Positions 21,430 through 32,935 of a DNA stretch of 64,000 nucleotides are shown piece by piece. Under the pieces are notes generated by a model. The model searched no databases. It was not told where the DNA came from and saw only the letters and a program-made list of their open reading frames with translations. Position 1 is the first letter of the stretch. Each line of letters starts with the position of its first letter. This DNA is from Alisma plantago-aquatica (taxonomy: Eukaryota; Streptophyta; Magnoliopsida; Alismatales; Alismataceae), in NCBI GenBank assembly GCA_963693085.1, contig OY856413.1:544902379-544966378 (forward strand), given 5' to 3'. A program made the position numbers and the translations under genes.

Positions 21430-22539
21430 TTCTTATGGAAAACATCTAAGACTTAGTATTTGATTAATGGAATCCATTTATATATAAATACATATACATA
21501 TCCAATCAACAAATACTTATAATATGTGTCATATACATACTATATATACATACTATATCCACAAACAAAACATGCAATAATAAATATATGAGTGATGTTT
21601 ATGACCACACTAATGTAATTGTTTATGGACCTAAGGTCAAACATCATATGTTGCCACGTACATAACAATCTGTGTTGGAAACAAGCTGGTGAGTCGATTG
21701 GACTCTTCCAGTCTCTAAATTCATTTGCATGTCGGTCAATTAGCCTCCATCAATCAGTCGAATGGATCCTAGATCAAGTGTCTATATGGACTCATCCAAT
21801 CAGCCAATAGGGCTTTCGATCGATTGATTCACTCCTTTGATCTATAGCCTCTTTGGTCCTCCAGTCGATCGACCCCCACGGTGCGAAGCGTCTTCTCTTT
21901 TTCTAAAATAGAAACTAATACTATCACATTAAAGTATTATATTGTACAAGTAAAACCTTGATTTGCATTGGAGGGGCATATAAGGAGGATAACATTAACT
22001 TACATATGGAGCAAGAGAGAGAGAAGCTCATATGTTAATTGAGTTTAAGAGGGTAGTATAGGGAGAAAAACATTAACTTACATATGGAGAAAGAGAGAGA
22101 GGCCTCCTGGTGTAGCACCATGGTTGGTGGGTGACGACATCCTCCTAGAGTGGTGGCAATGACCTCCATGACTCTATGTAGTCCATGCGGATCACTGGGA
22201 ACTCATGTCATTCTTCTAGAATTGATGGGAAGGAGTTTTCCCTTAACTTGTCAATGTGTTAGCGTCGACTTTCTCCCCTTTGATTGTCTCTCCCTTTTAC
22301 AGGTAATCTGCCTCTAGCTCTAATGTTACCAAAAAATTGAGTTGGGAGACTTGTTTTGAGATCCTTGACCTCCCCCTTTACATAGCGTGGATGGGTCAGG
22401 GTTTCCACAAACCAGGGGATACAAGGAAACATATTTCATGAATTTTTGGGTGCAAAAAATCACCAGTAGGTTGAGTGGACTTCGAGTCAGTTGATTGGCA
22501 CACCAGTTGGAAGATTGGAAACTTTTTATATTTGCAAAC
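21430..22539 (-). mobile_element. E: old Ty1/copia LTR 3' half plus leader (left piece)
   Basis: On the minus strand 22539 to about 22100 resembles the promoter-proximal half of the copia LTRs at 47229 and 54164. Shared blocks include AACCCTGACCC, a GGACTACATAGAG/GGACTATCTATAG match, and a CTAGGAGGATGTCGTC/CTTAGGAGGACACGTC match. From about 22100 to 21430 it matches the leader of element A (41675-41913 and 45404-45960), for example around CATCTAAGACTT at 21445/41690. The other half of this LTR is at 57262-58505, so element A inserted into it. The primer-binding site is not recognisable. Confidence 0.6.
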
Positions 22540-25398
22540 TGTAGGGAAATATGGCTACGATATAGGTAGAGGAAACAAAAAATTATCTACCATTTTGCCC
22601 TTATCCAATGGATCACATCAATTACTTTAAGACATGAAGGATAGTTTATGAGGATATACTTGGTCTTTGAGTAAGTCCAACAAAAATCCTCATCATTGTA
22701 GATGCACAACTATGAATCCTGGTTGCACTGGTACTCGTCTGACTACTCCTCCTAGGACTCCAGATTCACACATTATCTTCTACAGTAGCTCCTCTTGTCA
22801 CCGACTGCTGGTTGACGATGTCCTCCTTAGTGGCAGAGAACAACCTCCCGCCTCTAGAGAAGTCCACATGAATTGCCTAGAACTCCTATCGTCATGCTCG
22901 ACTAGACAGGAAGGAGTTGTCCCTCCCATTGGCATACTAGTCACCAGCCAACTCTCCCATGACAATGAACTCAGTTGTTTCTCTCCCTTTATCTATCCCT
23001 CCCTAGTCGGGTAGGACTTGCTTGGGCTCTCGTGGTTACCACAACCAGAGAGGACAATGTTTCTCAGAGCAACTAATTCTCAATTGTCCATGTTGTGCTC
23101 CAGGAAGCCCCCAATACCCATCTATATATAGTAGAAGCTAGGGTCAGGGTTCCCAGTTGCTATTTGGTATGAGATTAATATGTGGGAGTGGAAAGGACCA
23201 GAAGATCTCAAATTATCACAACAATCTAGAAATTTCTTAACCTACAAAAGTCAAAACGACCGTTTGGAAAACCTAGACAATCATATCCCATGCACGACAG
23301 TCATCTCTCATGCGTGAAACTCATCTCACACTACAGGACGATCATTTTATAGTTTCCCAGTTGTACACAAATTTCACAAATCAATTCCCATCAATAGTGG
23401 ACACTGATTTCCTTATGCAATAAGTATTCCTCAAGAAAAACAAATAGAGAAACATCTAAAACCTTCCCTGAGTGAACTGGACTATCTCACCCATGCGGGA
23501 TGGCCATCTCAGTCATCCAGACAATCGTCTGGTGACCCGAGTCGAGCTAGTGTGGTTGCTTCAGTTTGTTCCTTAGCCAAATTCAACTCACAATAAGGCT
23601 GACACCCAGACGCTAGTCTCAACACTTGAGACGGCCTTTTTGAGTGCTGTCAACCTATTTGTTGCCTAAATCAAATACCTAAACACCTTAGTACATAATT
23701 AAATTTCCATTTGAGATATGAACTCCTCTTCTAGGTCAAGACCTATGTGTGTGACCCAATTGGTCCCATATTACATTGGCAGTGAATGTCCATATCACTT
23801 ATGACATCATAAGAAATGAGTGGTGCCTAGTTGCACATCAATGCTACCCATGTAAATGGAAAGTTGGAGAACAACTTCAACCTACAATCTGTATATGGTG
23901 TTGTAGTGTTTGTATAGTTCCATTGTCGTTGATGTCCAGATTGAACTAGAGGCATGGAGTAGTCACCCTCATTATTATTCAAATTTGTTTCTTGAACCAA
24001 GAGAAGTCTGTCTGAGATATATGTAAGCTCAATATCACATATTGACTCACATGCACATAGCAATGATTTTCTCAGTCTTACTAATCAAGAGTCCAAGGAC
24101 ATCACACACCAATAGGAGGGACAAATCCCATATCTATCATTCACAATCTATCCCCGTGTGTCAAAGCCACCCAATCATCACCTTTATAACAACCCATGTT
24201 TCAGGACTGTGTTTAATGATGTAAAAGTGTACCCAATGACATGAGATGAGTGAAGTGATTTTAGGTCTAAGAACCACAACCACCACCGTCATTGTGAGAC
24301 CTGAATATGACTTCCATGTAGATGGCTTCCATATGTCAGTCCCACAGTGATTCTGTCTGATACACTATTCTCTAATATGTATATGTTTGCTTGGTATGAT
24401 ATCCCATATCAGGACTAATGAGATCTAGTCATCAACCAACTCACACTCTGATCTTCTATGTTATTGTTGTCTATCAACCTTCCATAATAACTATAAAACC
24501 CCTGACCTGGCTTAACCCTAGGAGTTTTTCTTAAGTAAGTTACTTACAAACTGATTCTAATCTTTTGAAAAGTAATTAAGGCTTCTTGTTAAGTTTATTT
24601 TCAAGTCTGAGCTTAATTGCAAACTATTTGTGCATTAATTGATAGTCTGAGTGAAATGTGCAATTTACCCAGGACGAGGGGTTACATTGCAAAATGTCAC
24701 ATGTTTAATGTGTTATAGTTGTTTTAGTATCATAAAAGAGAGAGAATGATGCTAAGTGGTGTCTTGTGGAAAGCCTAAATTCTAAGTGAGAACTTGTTTG
24801 AATCATGCTAAGTGCTTTGTGTATAAAATTGGAAACTAACTAAAATGAGGGGGGTTGATATGTAAATTACCACTTCTAGTGTGTCCCTACTCTCTCTATG
24901 TATCGTTTAGAGGAGAGAGAAATAAGGGGGTACCATGATTAAACCATCTTTGAGGGACATTACTCTTAAGTGATGAAAAGATTAAGAAAAAAATTAAAGG
25001 TGAAGCCCTTACTTGAGCTATATCGAGTTGTAGACTTAGAATGGGAGTCCCTATCTTCCAAGGGGACATGGAGGGAGTCTCATATCGGTTTGTTGAGCTT
25101 TATCTTTGCCCATGATGGGCAAGATACTTTAATGAAGTGATATGTATCGGCTTGCAACTTGTCTTAGAAAAAAGACGGAGTAGAATATAATAATAAAGTG
25201 AGTGGAAGAAGACTTGTCCTAGAAGATAACCAAAGGAGCCTGACCCTTAACCTTTGCATTATCCTCAAGTTCTTATTTTTTCATTGTAAGATAATGATGG
25301 TATGCCTATAAATAATATGTTTCGACCATGCATGGCTAGGTGGCATGTAGTAGCCTAAGATGATGACACCTCTTACACTCCTTTCCATAAAACTTAAG

Positions 25399-25406
25399 TA
25401 TAAATA
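25399..25406 (+). promoter_or_regulatory. S1 TATA box
   Basis: TATAAATA in the context CTTAAGTATAAATACC lies about 900 bases into the LTR, comparable with the TATA position in the R1 LTR. Confidence 0.5.
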
Positions 25407-28400
25407 CCTTGCCCTTCTTTTGTTAGGGGATTTTTTCCAAAACCGTGTTAGAATCCTTCTCTTACATATTGTGCATACCCATCTTGTATCATGCATGAGT
25501 AAGAGGAGTTGAGTAGAAAGCTTGGTATCAGCCAAAGACAAAGGATATCGGCCAAATAGGTCATAGCAACCAAGAAAGGTGATATCAGCCTTTGGAATTG
25601 GAGGTATCGTGCAAAAAGTCAGGAGCTCAAGTCTAATCTTGGATAAGCTCATCTTAAACCATGGGAACTTGAAAAGTTGGAGTTTGAAGCTTGGAAGTTT
25701 CTTTATAGGTGGGTTATATAACCTGAACCCATCCATATTATTATCTATTTATTTTCAATATTGTTCAACTTGTTGATTATTTTCGAATTCAGATTTCCTT
25801 TGATTAGTTGATATATTTATGAGTTGTAATAAGTAGTTAGGAAAGTTATCCATGGTTTTGAATAGCAAAAAAAAATGTATTAAGGTTTATGATGATGACA
25901 TCATCATGAAACAACCCGATATGGGTTGGAGAACCTTGAAATTCGATATGGAACCCAAGATGATGGTTCACCTGATATCAAAGTAGGTGATATCCCATAC
26001 ACGATATAAGACATGTCCTATGGATGATATGGAGGAACCTATTTGTATCTGATACATGATACAAGGTTAAATTTAGACCTCTTACATGATATGGGAAAAA
26101 CCCTAGGTGAAAAAAGTGGAAACTCGATATGCTTTGAAATCTGATTGCTTTTGAAACCTGATATAACCTACTACCTTGTGATGAGTAGATGAGTAACGAA
26201 GTGTCTATCGTGTTGTGTATTTATAGTGAAATAATTGAACGTTGAAAGTATAAAAAGGGTTATGAGTTCAAAGGTTTATCTATTATACATAAACCGATAT
26301 GATACCCATGATAAGGAAATTGATATGATATCGAATACATAAACCGATATGATATCCAATATGGGATCATGATATGCAAAATCCAATATAGGATCACCAT
26401 ATGGTAATCCAAGACAAGAAACCCATATGGTGTATTTTTATACATTTAAATAATACATAGTGAGGCAACTCATACTATGCCCAATATGTCACATCCTTGT
26501 CCATGATATAAGAACACCCTATGCCTGATATAAGGTTAATAGTCTCCCCATACACGATATGAGGATGACTTAAGATGATAAGAGATAGGTGATGGACAAC
26601 CCGACATGGCTACACGATATGGTGTTAGGAACTACACTTCACACGATATAATGAAGTGGTTATACAACATGTTTGATATGGATCTATAATAGGATATGCA
26701 GATTGTGTCTCAAACACAATATGATAGTACATATGTATACCATGATGCTTGATATGGTAGGTAAGCTTCAATCCAATTTGACTAAGCAGTATATGTTTGG
26801 GGAAACGATAAATATGATATTAAGAAGTAATAAGTATTAGTGCAATTTGATAATTGTGTGTTAATGCACCTTCAAGAGGAGGATTAAGTCAAAAACTTAA
26901 TAAAGTAAGGTGTGGGCAATACCCTTGAGAGAGGTAAGGATGTATACCTATATATGGACAAGGTGATACACCATATGAATGATAAGATTAAATACCTTAA
27001 TGATTAAGTTATGGGAGATATGATGATGCCTAGTTGTATATACACCTAATCCAATACATGTGTTCAACTTCAGATACATGATTCAACCCAATACACCTTG
27101 TAAAGGTGAAGGCAAAACACTCTTAGGATTGATGAGTGTAATACCAAGTAGTGATAGGCTAATACTTGGTTAGGTGGAATACCTAAATTACTTGATAGTG
27201 TTCAACTCTATATCAATAATGCCTTAACCCGAAATGAATTCATACCACTTGATGATAGATGAGTAATTCAACTCTGTGACTTATGACCGATATACTATAG
27301 GGAGAATGTGATGAGTTAGTGCATAAAGTATTAGGATGGGAAATACCCTAGTACAAGATAAGTTGTTGAATTTAAGTAAGTTAAAAAGTGATGAGGGAAG
27401 TGATGAACCAAGGCATGTCAAATATCATATCTAGCAACTTAGGGTTAATACACCTTGATGCAACTCAAATCCAATATACGTGGATGAGTAACGCATGAAG
27501 TGTGTCATGTTAATTGTTACATTAATATGTAATGAGTTTAATGCACTTTGATAAGTGTAGGCTACCTACTGTGAGAAAAGGGATTAAGCCAAGTTAATAA
27601 TAGGATGAAATCAATATCCTAGTAAGGATGAGAGAGAAACTCATACTTTGTGTTGACCATCATTTAATGATAAAATGATGAGAATAAATAAGTATGATTG
27701 AATACTTATGATATCAATGTATGCTCCTGGATGTGTGGAGCATGAATTAGGGTTTGGATTGATAAAATGAATTTGAAACACCTATTCGGCTAATAAGGAA
27801 AACCCTAACCCTAACAATGGGAAGGTTATATGTCTCTTATTGTATAAGTTGTGTGAGCTAAGTGAATAGTTGTTCCCTAGTGAGAAATGACAAAACGTTT
27901 AACATGCCTTGTGAGCTAAGTGAATAGTCATTGCATAATAAGAGGAGATAAGTTATTTAAATGGGCTTTGTGAGCAATGAGAAATATTTATACAACAAGT
28001 ATAAATGGTTATATAATCTAACGTTTTGAAAGGGTGTTGTTTCTTAGTGAAAGGTTGCTAGATATTCAATGAGCTATGTGAATTATGGTCTGATGACCTA
28101 GAGGTAATTGTTTCTTGCTAAGTGGTGACCATACTCAGTGATGAATTAAGGGTTTGAATACCCAAGTATGATGATGATAAGAGATTGAGATTCTAAGTGA
28201 ACTATGTGTTTCAGTGAACATGAAAGTACCTAATAAATACATTTATGCTTTTCTTTGTAGCTTTTGATATAATTCTTATTTGTAACTTGATTGATGCTAA
28301 AAGATACAGTAATGCATTTAAGTAAGTAAAATAAATGTTATCATATAGTTTCCCAGACCATATATCCATTCAGTGTCAGCATTTGTTGAATGGTGAAATG

Positions 28401-28440
28401 AGTTTTACTTAGAATGCATATTTTTGAATATGTAATAATT

Positions 28441-28600
28441 ATATAAGGGTGCTCATTGGACTCCCAAACTAAATAAGGGTGCTCAATGGACTCCCCTAAT
28501 ACACCAGGTTGCTCAGTGGACTTCCTGATGAAATTAAACCAGGATCGCTCAGTGGTCATCCTAATAATCCAGGAAAGCTTAGTGGTCTTCTCCTGAAGAG
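28441..28600. repeat. S1 hairpin array, GCTCAGTGG core
   Basis: Five spaced units carry GCTCANTGG or GCTTAGTGG between short complementary arms. The clearest are CAGG (28505-28508)/CCTG (28524-28527), AGGAT (28541-28545)/ATCCT (28558-28562) and CAGGA (28570-28574)/TCCTG (28591-28595). The first two units have GGG/CCC arms. Confidence 0.7.
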
Positions 28601-29799
28601 AATACACGCTACAACTGTAACTCTATAGTGAAGATGTCGCTATACCCCGACATAGCTAATAAACAATACATGTAAGATGTCATGCTAAAACTAAGTGGTC
28701 TTGTACTGACTGAGACAAGGTGATGTCTTGACAGCCGACTCTGCCATTGACCTTGTATGGTACCGATTTCGACTTACTAGTGGCCGGTTGGAGTATGAGC
28801 GGTATATCTCATTTCCTATGGCCATAAGTGTGAATGTAAACATGTAATTAGCCATGTAATGTATTTATTTAAGGATCAAATACAAGAAAACATTGGTTGA
28901 TACTTTATTACTTGTATACATCTTAGTAGAGAGATGTTATACATGTTCTTCTTATTCATTATAAAGAAAATAGATGATTTATTGCTCCATCATTTATAGT
29001 TGCATTACTTTAAGGAGAGAGATTATTCAGTTCTACTTATAAAAGTGATTAATCTTGATTATTAATGTAAAAGAAACCTCTACTCATCTTTATATTGTCT
29101 ATCTATGATAATAATATTATTGGCAGAGAGTTATATCTCTCATTGGGACAATTGTCTGACCCCGTGGGATCCACAATTTTTAGGTGGACGTGTAAGAGGA
29201 GGTAGAGACAATTCTGTAGAGGAAAGACAATAAATAGTAGGGCAGCAATAGTAGTATAAGTTGAGTGTATTATCTGTTCCATCTTGTAGATAGAAGTCCT
29301 ATGTGTCGTCTCTATACTCTGAGGTCCTTGGAGTCGGTTCATAATGGTTTCATGAGTGATCTGAGATTTTGGCTTGTATGCCTTGAGGTTTTATGTTGCT
29401 ACAGTACATGTGTTGATAGAGGAACTATTATATGTTGTCCTCAAGATGAGATGAACCAATGTTGTATAATATAAATCATGTTATGTATAAGATTTGGATC
29501 TTTTAGTAAGAAGTTTCTGGTAGAGGATCTCCTTGCAAAATGGTTTTTAATTTTAGATATTTTTGTTAATCTGTTGTTTATGGTAATTCTGCATAATTAG
29601 TAACGATTTGGCTGTTGGTTTGATGGAGGTCGCTACAATAACAACCTATCAGGGACATAATAAGAATATGTATATGTACTCTTAACATCTGTATGATATC
29701 ATCTACAAGATTAGTAACTTGATTACATACATCATCAATTAATATGATTCTATAGACATTTATAATGTTACATCATTATTTGATAAAGTTTATAATCTT

Positions 29800-30240
29800 A
29801 CATCATTATCTACACAAGGTTAGTAACTTGCGCAATAACACCATTGTTATCACAATATAGACCATTTGCCTTGTTGATGCTTGGAATGACCCCAAGTTAT
29901 GTGATGAACTTTTTGATCCATACAACCTCCTTTGATACACTCAATGTAGCAATATACTCGACCTCTATTGTATAATCGACAACTATCTCTTGCTTGGAAC
30001 TCTTATAGCTCACAACTCTATTTTGAAGGCAAAACATGAATCCTGATTGTGATTTGTAATCATATTGATCAGTTTGGAAGCTTGCATTGGTGTAACCCTT
30101 TACAACCAACTCTTCCTCTATGTCGTAGACCAAAAACTGATCCTTAGTCCTTCTCAAGTGCTTGAGGATGTTCTTTATGGCTATCTAGTGAGCATCACCT
30201 GGATCGGAATGATATCTGCTTGTCATGCTCAAGGCATACG
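29800..30240 (-). pseudogene. A: copia RNase H segment
   Basis: The open part (30157 to 29897) reads LRRTKD-type start, GYTNASFQTD, SKQEIVVDYTIEVEYIA and KEVVWIKKFI, all hallmarks of the copia RNase H domain. The first catalytic Asp (normally YTDAS) is Asn here. The Glu in EVEYIA is kept, and an LYCDNNG match follows at about 29850 after a stop. The domain would degrade the RNA strand during reverse transcription. It is followed without a proper LTR start by LTR sequence. Confidence 0.88.
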
Positions 30241-30399
30241 AGACGTTTGGATGGGTACACAACATTGCATACATGATTGATCCATTTGTGAAGGCATATG
30301 GAATCTCACTCATGCATTCCCTTTATTCACAAGAAATGGTACATTGACTCTTAGGGATGGTCACTCCATGGAAAGTAGGGATGTATCCTCTCTTTGAGT

Positions 30400-31200
30400 T
30401 CTCCATGCTAATCTTCTTCAACACTTTACTCTGACTTGTCCAAGAAGCCTTCTGGATCTATCTATATAGATCTTTATCCCCAAGATGTATGATGCTTCTT
30501 CCAAGTCTTTGTACAGAATGTATTTCCAAGCCATGTCTTTACCTTTTGTAAAATAGGGATGTCATTCCCCATCAATAGTATGTGATCTACATACAATATA
30601 AGGAATCTCACTATGCTCCCACTAACCTTCTTGTACACACAAGGTTCATCTTCATTTTGAGCAATGCCAAACCCTTTAACTGTCCTATCAAAATGAAGAT
30701 TGCAGCTCTGAGATGCTTATTTCAATCCATAGATTGACCTTTGTAGCTTACAGACTCTATTAGAAAACTTTGGATCTATAAACCCCTCAAGTTGTGTGAT
30801 ATGCACATCCTCCACAAGATTCCCATTAAGGAATGTAGTTTTAACATCCATTTTCCAAATCACATAGTAATGATAAGTTGTAATAGCTAGCATGATCCTG
30901 ATGGATTTAACTGTGGCCACTGAAGAAAAGGTTTTGTCATAGTCAACACCTTGAACTTGTCTAAAACCTTGTGCAACCAATATGCAATTACAGGTTTGGA
31001 CCTTTCCATCCATGTTGGTTTTCTTCTTGAAGACCCACTTGCACCCTATGGGTTTTACCCCTTCAGGTGGATCCATCAAAGTCCATACTTTGTAGGTATA
31101 CATAGATTCCATCTTACATCTCATGGCATCAAGCCATTTCTTAGACTATGGTCCCTCAATATCATCTTTATATGTAATTGACTAATCATCTATGTCCAAT
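30400..31200 (-). pseudogene. A: copia reverse transcriptase segment
   Basis: The open stretch 31124 to 30717 contains PPEGVKPIGCKWVFKKK, then MDVKTTFLNGNL with the first catalytic Asp, and LQRSIYGLK. Further on, at about 30570-30605 (minus strand), the active-site box reads YVDH in place of YVDD. Several stops follow toward 30400. This is a copia-type polymerase that can no longer act. Confidence 0.88.
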
Positions 31201-31399
31201 TCACTACCTTCCTGGGTGACAAGATATCCATATCTCTCATGTTCAAGGCATGTCCTATTAGATCTTTGAGGTTCCTGTGTTACTTGAGGAATATGAGATT
31301 CCACAACATCTGAACCTCCTTGTTCCACTAGTTCATCTATTGGTTCAATGTTTCCTTGTTGGTCTAGAACATCTTCGAGTTACACTTTTTTTCTACTAA

Positions 31400-32930
31400 T
31401 TCCTTTGGAAATGAAGTCCATCTCAAGGAATGTAGCATACCTAACAACAAACACTTTGTTGTCATATTGGGAATAAAAGTATTAGCATCTTGTTTCTTTA
31501 GGATATCAAACAAAATAACATATATCGTATCTTGGGCCTAGCTTTTTAGGAAACATTTTCTTGACATAAGCTTCACAACTCCAAATATTCATAAAAGACA
31601 TATTGGGATGCTTACCATTCCATATCTCATATGGTGTCTTTTGAACTGACTTAGATGGTACTCGGTATAGTGTAAACACGTCGATTTGTTGAGCATGCCC
31701 CCAGAAGGTTGTTAAAAGCTCAGCTAAACTCATCATTAATCACACCATATCCACTAATGTGTGATTCCTTGTTTCTGATATACCGTTATGCTGAGGTGTT
31801 ATAGGCAGAGTCCACTGGGATAAAATTCCATGGGCTCTACGAAGGTCCTCAAACTCATGGTTCAAGTATTCTCCCCCTCAATCAGAATGAAGTGCCTTAA
31901 TACTTTTACCAAGTTGGTTCTGTACTTCATTCATAAACTCCTTGAACCTGTCAAGAGCATCTGACTTATGTTTCATCAAGTATATAAAGTCATACCTATT
32001 GAAGTCATCAGTGAAGGTATTGAAGTACTAATACCCACCCTTAGATGTTGTTAAAAAAAGTCCATGAACATCAATATGTATGGGTCATAATGGATCACTA
32101 GCCCTTTCATTGTTACCAGTGAAAGGGGTTTTATTCATCTTTCCCAACAAATAAGATTCACATGCCTCTAATGATTCAAAATCAAAAGAGTCCAGATAAC
32201 CATCTTTATAGAGTCTAGATATGCGATTCTCATTTATGTTCCCTAGATGAAAATGCTAAAGGTATGTTTTGATTGAGTCGTTGAGTTTTTTCCTTTTGGT
32301 ATTCACGTTAGATACAACTATATCAGGATATATCAAGTATAGACCATAAGACATTGGGGCACTACCACAAAACATCCCATCTTTATTAAGAGAACATCTT
32401 CCATTCTTTATAAGAAATTTGAATCATTTCTTGTCCAAACAAGATACATATATGATGTTCCTATTAATGGCATGTACATAATAGAAGTTCTATAACTCGA
32501 TTATAAGCTCACTTGGTAGACATAACTCATAGGTTCCAACTACGCCTTCTACAACTCTTGCGCCATTAGCAACACGCAGTTCAACCTCACCTTTCTCTAA
32601 AGGTCTACTTCTTTTTAGATTCCTTCACTTGTGAACAAATATGTGATTCAAATCCGGTATCAAGTACCCATGATGAAGAAGTAGTGAAGTTAATCTCAAT
32701 AACATATACCGCATAAGTAGAGATCTCTATCCCTTACTTCATCTTCCTGGGTTCCCTTATACTTCTCCTTACTTTGAGTGTAGAAGATTTAGACTTTATT
32801 TTAGCCAAAAAATGCTTTTTAACTTTGCCATTGTCCTTGGACTCAACTCCGCTGATCACCATCACAAATTTGTCATCTTCATTTGTGCTTTGACAATTAT
32901 CAAGATGTCACGAAACTTTGATAGTGGTCC
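31400..32930 (-). pseudogene. A: copia protease, GAG-pre-integrase and integrase segment
   Basis: On the minus strand an aspartic protease motif SSWVLDTG is visible, with DTG at 32661-32653. A GAG-pre-integrase-like region follows (about 32350-32130, LEACESYLLGKMNKTPF). The integrase core has HIDVHG (about 32080), ALRSD..GGEYL (about 31890) and HNGISETRN (about 31790). The open frame 31736-31506 then carries VPSKSVQKTPYEIWNGK and WSCEAYVKK, typical of copia integrase. Frames are broken by stops and shifts. Element D cut this gene just before the protease, at 32935. Confidence 0.82.
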
Positions 32931-32935
32931 ATCCA

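Larger units (their letters stand above)
24492..29637 (+). mobile_element. S1: solo LTR of a gypsy-type retrotransposon (5146 bp)
   Basis: Bounded by an exact 5-bp duplication ATAAC (24487-24491 and 29638-29642). The start reads TATAAAACCCCTGACC, a probable TG to TA change, and the end is GGTCGCTACA. No internal region or second LTR exists. The right part is laid out like the R1 LTR: a hairpin array, a GAGCGGTAT(A)...CTCA(C)TTCC block (about 28796), a GGGAGTTATNTNTCTC-type block (about 29127) and TTTTAGGTGG (about 29176). A TATAAATA box is at 25399-25406. The LTR is unusually long. Recombination between two LTRs is the usual origin of such solos. Confidence 0.88.
22540..29790 (-). repeat. A 3' LTR, split by solo LTR S1
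   Basis: Pieces 22540-24491 and 29638 to about 29790 match the A 5' LTR (45975-47228 and 56303-57261) and the C LTRs on the opposite strand. The LTR end reads (minus strand) CATATTTCCCTACA. The LTR start, which should read TGTTG, is missing: at about 29765-29825 LTR sequence passes directly into RNase H coding sequence. A TTATAATNTTACATCATTAT block is repeated there. Confidence 0.7.

Noticed and set aside
22667..23014. 115-codon frame, similar to one at 46103-46444
   Set aside because: Both are inside copia LTR copies; the shared frame reflects LTR homology, and the inverted C copies do not keep it.
22540..29790. Interpretation of this LTR as the 5' LTR of a separate element whose leader is 21430-22539
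   Set aside because: The sequence left of 22540 aligns with LTR sequence itself (the second half of E), and the first half of that LTR lies right of 57261, so insertion of A into E explains both sides.
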